Assembly: GCA_964612525.1 (NCBI GenBank)
Contig: CAZTCQ010000021.1
Location: forward strand, 1 to 31,137
From: JAGNRR01 sp964612525
Lineage (GTDB): Bacteria; Bacteroidota; Bacteroidia; Chitinophagales; Chitinophagaceae
Reading direction: 5' to 3'
Length of the DNA: 31,137 nt
Shown: in pieces, positions 23,714-31,137 of the stretch
Numbering within the stretch: the first letter of the stretch is position 1
Layout: every line of letters starts with the position of its first letter
Program-made: the position numbers and the translations under genes
The notes under the pieces: model-generated
The model's database searches: none
What the model saw: the letters and a program-made list of their open reading frames with translations, nothing else
Told to the model about the DNA's origin: nothing

Positions 23714-26700
23714 TTACCGAATCAAGATAATATCACCTGTTAAGAAAACATCGTCTTTACTATTGACACATTTCATTTTACACTTATAAAAATAGGTGCC
23801 AGTCGGTGCAGGTTCACCTTGCAGTGTGCCATCCCAAGCTCCATTGATTTCATTCGTCACGAATACACGAGCCCCCCAACGATTATAAATACTCAAATGG
23901 TAGTCTTTAATATCTGTGGCCGGACTAATGGCTCGGAATCGGTCATTATTATCGTCTCCATTAGGCGTAAATGCATTCGGGAAATAACAGTCGCAACAAT
24001 ATAGCTGTTGTAAAGGTAAAATGCTATCCACCTGACAACCGCGGGCATCGACTACTGAGCTATAGTATATTGCTGGATTTAAATTATAGAGTGATACATC
24101 CATTGAACTTGTATGCTGCCAACTATACGAATAGTCGCCCCAACCACCTTGTGCGTCCACCTGAATTTCTCCAATTCCTGATTGATAACATGGCACATCC
24201 GTAATCTGGGACTCTATGCTCAGGGGTGCGGTTGGGCCTGGAATCTCAAAGACCAGATTGTTTTTACAGCCATTAGAGTCTATTACAAAAATTGTGTGAG
24301 GACCAATCCCGAAGTCACTAAAAGTGTTTTGAGCAAGGTAGTTTGATTCCGAGGTACTCCATCGATAAGGTGCTGTTCCATCCGCCCCTACAAAACTAAT
24401 AGGGCCCGAAATATCTTGATAGCAAATAAGGGTGTCTATAAAACTTGTAGTGATGTCGATAGGGTCAGGCGGAGTGAAAAATATGGTAGTATCACTTTCG
24501 CATGAATTAGCATCGCGCATATAGATTGTATACGTACCGGCAGAAAAATTTGTTTGTACCGCCACCGTAGAAAAATTAATACCGTCAAAAGAGTATTTGT
24601 AGGGAGGTACTCCATTGGTCCCACTTAACTCTAGGCGCCCTGTGCTGTCTCCATTACAGAGAGGCGGAGTATATTGTACGACGATTAATTTGGGCTTGCC
24701 TACATTGATTAAGTTAACGGAGTCCGTAAACGTACAGCCGACTGAATCAATGGCGTTGAGTACATACAGACCCGCAGCTAAGGAATCGATATTGCTTGTA
24801 GAATCTCCATTGCTCCAAGCATAATTCACTGTGCCCGTTTGCCCTGCGGCAAAAGTATTAATTCGTCCGTTGTCTTCATCACAATACGCATCAGCAATTG
24901 AAAATTGAATGCTCAAGGGTACCGATGAGTTAATGTTCAAAGAATCTATTCGGGTACAATTATTCGCATCCGTTATGGTTAAATAATTCCAGCCGGAAGG
25001 AAGCGTATTGGTTTGCGGTGTATTAGCCAAATTAGACCAACTGTAAGTGAAAGGAGGTAAGCCGTTCGTGGCAATGCCATGACCCATACCATTGTTAAGT
25101 CCGCAAGTGGTATGAGCAAAATTAATCATTTGCAGTTGCATGTTCAATGTGTCATTTAGTAAAGTTCCAAAGGTTATGGAACATCCGTTCGCGTCAGTGA
25201 CGGTAGCAGAGTAGATACCCGATGATAGATTACTTATAAAAGAATCAGTAGAGCTCGGACTTGTCCATACATAAGAATAAGGTGCTGTGGTTCCACTTGC
25301 GCTCAGTGTAATACTTCCTGTACTATTTCCGCAAACCGGTTTAAAAATACTATCGGTCACGGTAGGCAAGCTGTTTGGGTCCCAATTTAGTTGTTGTGTG
25401 AGGGAAGTTTGGCAACCTTGCGCATCAGTCACTGTTAATGAGTAGGTTCCCGGTGCCAAGTTGGTTATTGCGCTAGTTGTTTGTGAGGTGCTCCAATTAT
25501 ATGTGTAGGGTGGGACGCCTCCACTTGCATTCGAATAAATCCTACCATTGTTAATTGGACAAGTCGGATCAAACAGACTATCTATGAAAACTCCCAGGTC
25601 GCTATCCACCCCTATATTAAAACTTAGACCCACGATACAACCGTTGGCATCTTGCACCTGTGCAAAATGAAGACCATACCCAAGGTTGGCGAAAAAATTA
25701 GATGGTCCAAAACCGGATCCGTCAACGGCATATTGATATGGGGCCGTACCACCCGAGGCATAAATAGTAGCTGTGCCAGTAGCTGTATTTAAACAGTTTG
25801 TATTGGTCGTAACTATTGAGTCAATAGTACCGGTCTTCTGATAAATAACAACCGTATCGGTGAGCGTTTTATTTGGACAATCAAGTTTTAATTCAGCTAC
25901 CACCGTTTTTGTAAAAGGGGCACACACATTAATATTAGCCACGTTGTTGGCAACATTAACGCCATTCACAAACCAACGCAAGGAATAAGCTAGAGCACCA
26001 GCGGGGCTAATTTTCCAACCTTCATTACTGGCTGTCCAGACGGAAGCATTTCTATTATTGACGACTAAAAAATTTTGTGCGGCTGTACTTTGAATGCCTA
26101 GCGTGGCATAGTTCAAGTAGTTGGAGGTGTCAGAATTACAGGTTGATTTATTCGTAATAAAAAATTCTATTTCATTAGTAGATTCTGACAACACACACTG
26201 AAATGTAGCAGGCGAACCTGAACAGGCACTTCCGAAAAACGGAATATTGCTGTATTGAACTACGAATTTTCTAAAAGGAGCCGCTCCGGTGGTTTGATAC
26301 TGAATAGTGCCGCCTACACTAGTATTTCCATCTGAGAAAGGGCAGAATATACCGTTATCAGGATAAGAGGCCGAGAAGTAGGGCATTGCTTGACGAGTGT
26401 CAAACGAACAATTGCCACCGGCATAAGAAGAGTTAAACGTTATGTGTCCATTGGCACTTATGTAAACTTGGGTATAAGTCCCCTCATAAAAACAGAAAGG
26501 AAACCCTATCGAAACTGCATTTGAAAATTTATCATCTGAAAGGTTTAAGCTAGTGGGAGCACTCAGAGAAACTGGATTGTAATTCGAAGCTGCCGCGGTG
26601 TATAGGTTGGTCTTAAGCGGTTGTAAATAGTTGGCCGTCACTTGTTTGCAGTTTTGAGTGCAGGGCAAGGTGTCTACCGTGGGTCCCTGTATATTCAATA

Positions 26701-26782
26701 ACTGAGCTGGTGCCAAACCAGGTAAAGCTAGAGCTATGAATAGTAGGCATCGACTGAACTGTATATATTTTGGGGCTTTCAT
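23714..26782 (-). CDS. SprB-repeat protein with gliding-motility-associated (T9SS type B) C-terminus
   Basis: A 1022-aa secreted protein. The ATG at 26782 (MKAPKYIQFSRCLLFIALALPGLAPAQ) begins a clean signal peptide. Upstream extension of the frame is spurious and would cross the divergent blaI promoter. Residues about 30-300 form an N-terminal domain with SIGFPFCFYEGTYTQVYISANGHITF, a beta-sandwich seen in many Bacteroidota surface proteins. Then come eight SprB-like repeats of about 75 residues with cores such as GGVPPYTYNWS and LAPGTYSLTVTDAQGC. The last 93 residues are the gliding-motility C-terminal domain: CYFPNAFTPNGDDNNDRFR, IYNRWGARVF, WDGTLQG-x-PTGTYFYKCK and a final LTGDIILIR. This signals type B export and probable surface attachment. 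An adhesin or SprB-like motility role is plausible but not proven. Confidence 0.92.
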   Translation of the reverse strand: MKAPKYIQFSRCLLFIALALPGLAPAQLLNIQGPTVDTLPCTQNCKQVTANYLQPLKTNLYTAAASNYNPVSLSAPTSLNLSDDKFSNAVSIGFPFCFYEGTYTQVYISANGHITFNSSYAGGNCSFDTRQAMPYFSASYPDNGIFCPFSDGNTSVGGTIQYQTTGAAPFRKFVVQYSNIPFFGSACSGSPATFQCVLSESTNEIEFFITNKSTCNSDTSNYLNYATLGIQSTAAQNFLVVNNRNASVWTASNEGWKISPAGALAYSLRWFVNGVNVANNVANINVCAPFTKTVVAELKLDCPNKTLTDTVVIYQKTGTIDSIVTTNTNCLNTATGTATIYASGGTAPYQYAVDGSGFGPSNFFANLGYGLHFAQVQDANGCIVGLSFNIGVDSDLGVFIDSLFDPTCPINNGRIYSNASGGVPPYTYNWSTSQTTSAITNLAPGTYSLTVTDAQGCQTSLTQQLNWDPNSLPTVTDSIFKPVCGNSTGSITLSASGTTAPYSYVWTSPSSTDSFISNLSSGIYSATVTDANGCSITFGTLLNDTLNMQLQMINFAHTTCGLNNGMGHGIATNGLPPFTYSWSNLANTPQTNTLPSGWNYLTITDANNCTRIDSLNINSSVPLSIQFSIADAYCDEDNGRINTFAAGQTGTVNYAWSNGDSTSNIDSLAAGLYVLNAIDSVGCTFTDSVNLINVGKPKLIVVQYTPPLCNGDSTGRLELSGTNGVPPYKYSFDGINFSTVAVQTNFSAGTYTIYMRDANSCESDTTIFFTPPDPIDITTSFIDTLICYQDISGPISFVGADGTAPYRWSTSESNYLAQNTFSDFGIGPHTIFVIDSNGCKNNLVFEIPGPTAPLSIESQITDVPCYQSGIGEIQVDAQGGWGDYSYSWQHTSSMDVSLYNLNPAIYYSSVVDARGCQVDSILPLQQLYCCDCYFPNAFTPNGDDNNDRFRAISPATDIKDYHLSIYNRWGARVFVTNEINGAWDGTLQGEPAPTGTYFYKCKMKCVNSKDDVFLTGDIILIR

Positions 26783-26845
26783 ATCAATGTATATTAAAGA
26801 TAACGAATGAATAACGAGTTGCGTTAGTGAAATGAGTGTTTTTAT

Positions 26846-26887
26846 TATAACTAAAAAATTAGGTTTATAACTAAAAGTATAGTTATA
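26846..26887. promoter_or_regulatory. Two tandem operator-like dyads at the blaI promoter
   Basis: TATAACTA (26866-26873) and TAGTTATA (26880-26887) are perfect inverted repeats six bases apart. The same half-site TATAACTA recurs at 26846-26853, exactly 20 bp away, facing an imperfect partner at 26860-26867 (6 of 8 matches). BlaI/MecI-type repressors bind such TAGT/ACTA-like dyads as dimers. The right half overlaps the -7 box TATATTTG (26884-26891), so binding would block transcription. Confidence 0.65.
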
Positions 26888-26897
26888 TTTGTTCTCG

Positions 26898-27257
26898 ATG
26901 CAAAAACTGACTATAGCAGAAGAGGAAATCATGCTCATCTTATGGGATTTGGAAGAAGCTTTTGTAAAAGAAATAATTGAAAAAATGCCTTATCCAAAGC
27001 CTCATTATAATACGGTATCCACCACGGTACGTATTTTACAAGATAAAGGTTTTATAGATTATAAGGCATTTGGTAAAACACATCAATATTTTGCGAAAAT
27101 ATCGCGAGAGCAATACCGTAAAAAAAGTGTTCGTCCTTTAATGAAAAATTATTTTAATAATTCTGCTGAGGCTTTGGTCTCCTTTTTTGTCAAGGAAAAA
27201 AATGTAAGCGTTGAAGAGTTAGAAACTTTAATTGCCAAACTAAAAAAAGAGAAATAA
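26898..27257 (+). CDS. blaI: BlaI/MecI-family transcriptional repressor
   Basis: A 119-aa winged-helix repressor. It starts MQKLTIAEEEIMLILWDLEEAFVKEIIE, the standard BlaI beginning (L-x-E-x-x-IMxxLW). The recognition region is PHYNTVSTTVRILQDKGFIDY, followed by the wing and a C-terminal dimerisation part LMKNYFNNSAEALVSFFVKEK. The ATG at 26898 replaces a TTG three codons upstream that lies inside the -7 box. The stop is one base before the M56 gene, a classical blaI-blaR1-type operon. It is expected to repress its own promoter through the tandem dyads just upstream. No beta-lactamase gene is in the operon. Confidence 0.92.
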   Translation: MQKLTIAEEEIMLILWDLEEAFVKEIIEKMPYPKPHYNTVSTTVRILQDKGFIDYKAFGKTHQYFAKISREQYRKKSVRPLMKNYFNNSAEALVSFFVKEKNVSVEELETLIAKLKKEK

Positions 27258-27258
27258 T

Positions 27259-28896
27259 ATGTTAGTCTATCTCTTAAAAATATTTTTAATTCAAGCGCTT
27301 GGCCTAGTCATTTACTTTGCGTTTTTACGCAATGAAAAACTCTTTGGCTATGCTCGCTTTTTTTTATGGACCCTAGTTATTGCATCATTTGTTGTACCGT
27401 TTATTCAGATAGAACTTTTTGAACCCAATGCTTTCGTTGCAGAAATAAATGAACTTCCGCGGTCCGTGGTATTTCCTACTATCCCCATTGGACCAGCGAA
27501 GACGCCACTGATTAATTGGCACTTTATATTCGTCTCAGCCGCACTTTGTGTTTCATTGATTCAATTGGTTCGTTTGTTTTTGGCATACAAAAAAATAAGA
27601 GGGCTTAAGAAAAGAGCCATCTATCAAAGTCCAAATATTTATGCCAGTGAAGAAATCACCTTGCCTTTTTCGTTTATAAATTCTATTTACTTACCCAAAT
27701 GCTTCTTATCAAAAGAGGAACTACCCTTAGTGCTTGCTCATGAGCAATCTCACTTGGATAAAAAACATAGTTGGGATAAAATCATCATCACGGTATTGGC
27801 TCGCGTTTTTTGGTTTAATCCTTTACTCATCATTTTTCATAGAGAACTAGAGCTCGTTCATGAATATCAAGTAGATGAGGAGGTGACCAAAAATTTTTCG
27901 CAAGATCGATATTTACGAAGTCTGTTGCAATCAACTGTTTACTTACAAAGCAGCCCTATCGTATTAACTCATTCCTTTTTTTCATCACCCATCAAAAACA
28001 GAATTATTATGTTACACAAAACAGCAAAAAACAAAATCGTAAAACAAATCACAACCGTCGCCGTTCTATTGGCCCTAATAGTTACAGTTGTATTTTTTCA
28101 AAGCCAAAAAGTTAGGGCGCAGACTTCAAAAAGTTTCCAAGAAGAAGTATCCTCAAAAGACACCTCATTCACTGATAATGGTGACGGAAGCTATACCATG
28201 AAATATAAAAATGAAAAAGGTGGTGCGGTGCTAAGCGTTGTTTCAGCCGAAAGGATGCTTAGCTTTTTAAATCGAAAGGCGGGTCCGAATTCAAAATGGT
28301 CACTAGGAAAAGACAATGGCCTAGTTTTAAACACAGTAAAAAGCGAAGGACAAAAACCTAGAGAAACCCTAGTGGTCAAAGGAGGCGATACGGTTCTAAG
28401 CCAAAATGCAGACGGCACTTATCAAATGATAGTGACTAGTGAGAACGGAAAAGTTTCCAAAGTAACCATCACTGCTGATGAGTTGGTAGACTTAATGAAT
28501 TCCGACGGTAAGAAAAATACTACTTTTAAGGCAGGTGCAGATAACGAAATTCAAATTGAGCTAAGTACCGAGAATGCAATCTATAAAAAAGTGGACGTCA
28601 GTGCTACCTTTCCTGGTGGAGATGAGGCTTTGATTTCGTTTGTTGGCAATAACTTGGACCTTACCAAAGAGGAGTCTAAGGATATTCCTAAGGGAACTGT
28701 GTATTTAGAATTTGTAGTTAAAGCAAATGGTGAAGTAGATAGAATAAAATCTATAAAAACCCCGAAGGGTTTAGAACTAATTGAAAAAAGAGGAATAAGG
28801 GCAGTGAAAAAAATGCCCAAATGGTCACCTGCCAAAATAGAGGGTGAAAATGTAAGTTCTTATTTCGTCCTGCCTATTGCCTATGAGCCTGAATAG
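27259..28896 (+). CDS. BlaR1-like M56 metallopeptidase with C-terminal TonB-like domain
   Basis: A 545-aa membrane sensor-protease of a Bacteroidota type. There are three N-terminal TM segments (LLKIFLIQALGLVIYFAFL, FFLWTLVIASFVVPFIQIEL, FIFVSAALCVSLIQLVRLFL). A cytoplasmic zinc peptidase domain follows with HEQSH at 161-165 and HEYQVDEEV near 201-209. A fourth TM, ITTVAVLLALIVTVVFF, is at about 264-280. The exported half has two similar units (about 305-338 and 381-414), NGDGSYTM---SAERMLSFLN and NADGTYQM---TADELVDLMN. It ends in a TonB-C-like domain (FPGGDEALISFVGNNL, GTVYLEFVVKANGEV, MPKWSPAKIEGENV). The model is a signal-induced M56 protease that cleaves BlaI. The penicillin-binding sensor of BlaR1 is absent, so the ligand is unknown. 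It is co-transcribed with blaI. Confidence 0.88.
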   Translation: MLVYLLKIFLIQALGLVIYFAFLRNEKLFGYARFFLWTLVIASFVVPFIQIELFEPNAFVAEINELPRSVVFPTIPIGPAKTPLINWHFIFVSAALCVSLIQLVRLFLAYKKIRGLKKRAIYQSPNIYASEEITLPFSFINSIYLPKCFLSKEELPLVLAHEQSHLDKKHSWDKIIITVLARVFWFNPLLIIFHRELELVHEYQVDEEVTKNFSQDRYLRSLLQSTVYLQSSPIVLTHSFFSSPIKNRIIMLHKTAKNKIVKQITTVAVLLALIVTVVFFQSQKVRAQTSKSFQEEVSSKDTSFTDNGDGSYTMKYKNEKGGAVLSVVSAERMLSFLNRKAGPNSKWSLGKDNGLVLNTVKSEGQKPRETLVVKGGDTVLSQNADGTYQMIVTSENGKVSKVTITADELVDLMNSDGKKNTTFKAGADNEIQIELSTENAIYKKVDVSATFPGGDEALISFVGNNLDLTKEESKDIPKGTVYLEFVVKANGEVDRIKSIKTPKGLELIEKRGIRAVKKMPKWSPAKIEGENVSSYFVLPIAYEPE

Positions 28897-29046
28897 TTTT
28901 GTAATACGGTGCATGGAGTAAACCTTGTCTAGCGGGATTAATTCAAATATACCTGAAGCTGACAGGTGGTTATTTTAACTCAAAAACTTTGAATTGTAGA
29001 TGATTTTCTGACAATCAGATGATGCAAAGCTTCTCCGTTTCGTTCG

Positions 29047-29054
29047 TATATTTG
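29047..29054 (+). promoter_or_regulatory. -7 box (TATATTTG) of paaA
   Basis: TATATTTG fits TAnnTTTG and lies 21 bp before the ATG at 29076, leaving a short A/T-rich leader. It suggests paaA has its own promoter. No clear -33 element was seen. Confidence 0.5.
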
Positions 29055-29075
29055 TAGTTCTAAAATTAGTTGATT

Positions 29076-30014
29076 ATGAGCGAAGCAAAAGGTAAAAAAT
29101 TATTTGAGGAAAAGATTGAGAACGAGGTAAAAATCGAAGCACGCGATTGGATGCCTGATGCGTATCGTAAAACTTTAATTCGTCAAATTTCACAACACGC
29201 ACACAGTGAAATCGTAGGAATGTTACCCGAGGGTAATTGGATTACACGAGCGCCGAACTTACGCAGAAAATTAATTTTAGTAGCCAAAGCTCAAGATGAG
29301 GCTGGGCACGGTTTGTATTTATATTCTGCGGCAGAAACCTTAGGTATAACACGTAATGAAATGTTCGAGCAATTGAATTCGGGCAAGGCGAAATACTCAA
29401 GCATATTTAACTACCCAACGCTCACATGGGCTGACATAGGAACCATTGGTTGGCTAGTAGATGGTGCAGCTATTATGAATCAAGTAATGTTGTGCCGAAC
29501 GTCTTACGGGCCGTACGCCAGAGCGATGGTAAAAATTTGTAAAGAAGAAAGCTTCCATCAGCGTCAAGGTTATGAAAGTTTATTAGCCTTGAGCAAAGGA
29601 ACAGAAGCGCAAAAAGCAATGTTGCAAGATGCAGTAGATCGTTGGTGGTGGCCGAGCCTTATGATGTTCGGACCAAGTGATGATGAAAGTACAAACTCCA
29701 AACAAAGTATTGAATGGAAAATCAAACGTCAAACCAATGATGAATTGCGTCAGCGATTTGTGGATGCCACAGTTGAGCAAGCAGAAATTTTAGGGGTAAC
29801 CCTTCCGGATCCAGAGCTAAAATGGAACGAGGAGCGGGGTCATTATGATTTTGGCGAAATAGACTGGGAAGAGTTTTGGAATGTAGTAAAAGGAAATGGT
29901 CCTTGTAATAAGGAGCGCTTAGCCGCTCGAAATAAAGCATGGGACGAAGGCGCTTGGGTACGTGAAGCTGCTATGGCTCACGCCGAGAAAAACGCAAAAC
30001 GCAAAGCCGCATAG
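29076..30014 (+). CDS. paaA: Phenylacetyl-CoA epoxidase catalytic subunit
   Basis: A 312-aa protein matching PaaA, the diiron oxygenase subunit that makes the ring-1,2-epoxide of phenylacetyl-CoA. The ATG at 29076 (MSEAKGKKLFEEKIENEVKIEARDWMPD) is preferred over a TTG two codons upstream. Diiron ligand regions are visible: AHSEIVGMLPEGNWITRAPN, LVAKAQDEAGHGLYLYSAAE and the second pair ICKEESFHQRQGYE. Other family blocks are DRWWWPSLMMFGPSDDES, NDELRQRFVDATVEQAEILG, LPDPELKWNEERGHYDFG and EWN/EFWNVVKGNGPCN near the end. The length is typical. The complex normally needs PaaB, PaaC, PaaD and PaaE, usually encoded directly downstream. Here an FKBP lipoprotein follows instead, so the partners are elsewhere or missing. 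Confidence 0.95.
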   Translation: MSEAKGKKLFEEKIENEVKIEARDWMPDAYRKTLIRQISQHAHSEIVGMLPEGNWITRAPNLRRKLILVAKAQDEAGHGLYLYSAAETLGITRNEMFEQLNSGKAKYSSIFNYPTLTWADIGTIGWLVDGAAIMNQVMLCRTSYGPYARAMVKICKEESFHQRQGYESLLALSKGTEAQKAMLQDAVDRWWWPSLMMFGPSDDESTNSKQSIEWKIKRQTNDELRQRFVDATVEQAEILGVTLPDPELKWNEERGHYDFGEIDWEEFWNVVKGNGPCNKERLAARNKAWDEGAWVREAAMAHAEKNAKRKAA

Positions 30015-30046
30015 TTTTCGACTACGCTCAAACTGACAAAATTAAA

Positions 30047-30532
30047 ATGATGAAAGTATTTGGTAATTTGACGTTGAAACGCGTTGTGCTTTTGAGTATG
30101 GTTTTGATTTCTTTTACGGCTTGTAAAAAAGATCAAGATGATAGACTGGAAGAAAACATCGAAGAAATTGAGCAGTATATCGCTGATAACAATTTGGAAG
30201 ATTTAGGAGTCATTAAAAAAACAGGAAGTGGTTTGCATTATATAGTTACAAAAGAAGGAGATGGAAATTTTCCAGCCTCGAATAGTACAGTAACTGTAAA
30301 GTATAAAGGTTACTTGACGAACAACGAAGTATTTGATGCGAATCCAAACTATACTTCTTCATTAGAAAATCTGATTCAGGGTTGGCAGGAGGGAATTCCA
30401 AAATTATCGAAAGGAGGGGCTGGCCTACTCTTAATCCCAAGTAAGTTAGGTTATGGTGCCAACGGAGCGGGAAGTATTCCTCCATACGCGGTCTTGATTT
30501 TCGAAATTGATTTATTGGATTTCCAACTATGA
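30047..30532 (+). CDS. FKBP-type peptidyl-prolyl isomerase lipoprotein
   Basis: A 161-aa envelope foldase. The N-terminus RVVLLSMVLISFTACKKDQDD is a lipoprotein signal with Cys near 26. A coiled acidic linker (ENIEEIEQYIADNNLEDLG) leads to a single FKBP domain: GSGLHYIVTKEGDG, TVTVKYKGYLTNNEVFDAN, IQGWQEGIPKLSKGG, LLLIPSKLGYGANGAGSIPPYAVLIFEIDLLDF. This gives PPIase activity in the periplasm or at a membrane. ATGs at 30047 and 30050 are both possible. It starts 33 bp after paaA on the same strand. Its stop overlaps the next start as ATGA, so it is coupled to the VanZ-like gene. Confidence 0.92.
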   Translation: MMKVFGNLTLKRVVLLSMVLISFTACKKDQDDRLEENIEEIEQYIADNNLEDLGVIKKTGSGLHYIVTKEGDGNFPASNSTVTVKYKGYLTNNEVFDANPNYTSSLENLIQGWQEGIPKLSKGGAGLLLIPSKLGYGANGAGSIPPYAVLIFEIDLLDFQL

Positions 30533-31047
30533 GTGATGCCTCTAAGGTAAAAATTAATTACAGTCTTGTTTTTATTTTTTTATCGGCTTGTTTATTCATT
30601 TACATTTTTTACAGACCTGAAGGCACACTGGTCAACATAGTATTGTCTGATATTTTTCCAAACGAAAGTTTGCTATCTTTAAAAAAGTATGTAACGAATG
30701 TACTACCACTTCATGAGTTGATTGTTTACTCTCTTCCTGCTGGCTTATGGGTTTTCTCCGCAAGTATTTTAGCTCGTAATCTTCGTTTGCGACTATTCAA
30801 GAAACAAATTAATCTCGAATGGTTCCCGATGGCTTTTGCTTTATGGTTAGAATTTTGGCAGTACTTCGGGATTGTAAAAGGACGATTCGATGTGGCTGAT
30901 ATCTTTATTGTATTGATTTTTGGTTTTATGGCTTTAGTGGCACACAGGCCGATGCAATTATCTCCTAGAATGTTGTTTCCATTTCATCGACGGAGCGCCG
31001 CTTTTATGATAGTGTTTGTTTGTGTTTTTCTAGGACACGTTTTTTAA
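30529..31047 (+). CDS. VanZ-like membrane protein
   Basis: A 172-aa protein with about five hydrophobic segments. The N-terminal helix is YSLVFIFLSACLFIYIFY. The middle has LIVYSLPAGLWVFSASILA. The stretch AFALWLEFWQYFGIVKGRFDVADIFIVLIFGFMAL resembles the VanZ-like pattern (E-x-x-Q-x-x-x-x-GRxxDxxDixxNxxG), though the terminal asparagine is not conserved. The family role is unclear (VanZ itself gives low teicoplanin resistance). The ATG at 30529 overlaps the FKBP stop by 4 bp. The 3' end overlaps the convergent dehydrogenase fragment by 18 bp. Confidence 0.6.
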   Translation: MSDASKVKINYSLVFIFLSACLFIYIFYRPEGTLVNIVLSDIFPNESLLSLKKYVTNVLPLHELIVYSLPAGLWVFSASILARNLRLRLFKKQINLEWFPMAFALWLEFWQYFGIVKGRFDVADIFIVLIFGFMALVAHRPMQLSPRMLFPFHRRSAAFMIVFVCVFLGHVF

Positions 31048-31137
31048 AATTTTAACTGCATCGGCCACACGCTCCCCATCTATAGCAGCGCTGATGATAC
31101 CACCAGCATATCCTGCGCCTTCAGCGCAAGGGTACAA
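31030..31137 (-). CDS. C-terminal fragment of a COG2509-type FAD-dependent dehydrogenase
   Basis: Only the last 35 codons are inside the window, and the gene continues beyond the right edge. On the minus strand the frame reads YPCAEGAGYAGGIISAAIDG, then ERVADAVKIL, ending with a TAG at 31030-31032. The P-x-GEGAGYAGGI-SAA-DG block is the conserved FAD-contacting C-terminus of the uncharacterised FAD-dependent dehydrogenases (COG2509, near HI0933-like flavoproteins). It is convergent with the VanZ-like gene and overlaps its end by 18 bp. It is not visible as a complete open frame because the start lies outside. Confidence 0.8.
   Translation of the reverse strand: MYPCAEGAGYAGGIISAAIDGERVADAVKILKNVS

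Noticed and set aside
24000..25800. Periodic similarity in the type B T9SS gene that might suggest a DNA repeat array
   Set aside because: The periodicity of about 225 bp reflects protein-level SprB repeats. The DNA units are too diverged to be a CRISPR or satellite array.
26783..26938. N-terminal extension of the SprB-repeat protein across the blaI start
   Set aside because: The extension has no family features. The ATG at 26782 begins a proper signal peptide, and the upstream region is the blaI control DNA.

Overview
The window comes from a Bacteroidota chromosome, probably a flavobacterium-like or sphingobacterium-like lineage, and looks like a draft or metagenome assembly. The lineage call rests on three kinds of evidence. 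Three secreted proteins end in type IX secretion (T9SS) sorting domains, two of type A and one gliding-motility-associated type B, and two of them carry SprB repeats. There are DUF5686 and BlaI/M56-TonB families. Several genes have TAnnTTTG -7 promoter boxes close to A-rich leaders. DNA is AT-rich and coding-dense. Two runs of exactly 100 N mark scaffold joins. I see no rRNA, tRNA, CRISPR array or intact insertion sequence.

Layout. Positions 1-236 are non-coding and hold three GGGAC/GTCCC-type palindromes. From 237 to 4253 three genes lie on the minus strand: DNA polymerase I, a META-domain lipoprotein and a TspO-family protein. From 4305 to 8045 on the plus strand are a GNAT-like protein and a DUF5686 outer-membrane protein. 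From 8127 to 11615 on the minus strand are an FG-GAP/SprB T9SS cargo and a TIGR03032 protein. From 11791 to 15873 on the plus strand are a serine hydrolase, a DUF502-serC pair and an arsR-DUF6428 pair. From 15870 to 18059 on the minus strand are DoxX, an SGNH-like T9SS cargo and a small lipoprotein interrupted by a false gap.

The central part (18197-23575) is a polyhydroxyalkanoate (PHA) neighbourhood. It contains a class III-type PHA synthase PhaC, an NTF2-like protein, a GT-C-like membrane protein broken by the second N gap, a PhaE-like subunit with a Lys/Ala-rich histone-H1-like tail, and a divergent PhaJ-type (R)-enoyl-CoA hydratase. With phaJ present and phaA/phaB absent here, the likely monomer route is from beta-oxidation intermediates to (R)-3-hydroxyacyl-CoA to PHA. 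The tailed PhaE suggests one protein that both activates the synthase and ties granules to the nucleoid.

The right part holds a 1022-residue SprB-repeat type B T9SS protein (23714-26782). It is divergent from a blaI-M56/TonB regulatory pair (26898-28896) whose promoter lies in two tandem operator-like dyads. After that come a solitary paaA, an FKBP lipoprotein overlapping a VanZ-like membrane protein, and the 3' end of a COG2509-type FAD-dependent dehydrogenase running off the right edge.

Most calls rest on family motifs read by eye. No homology search was possible.
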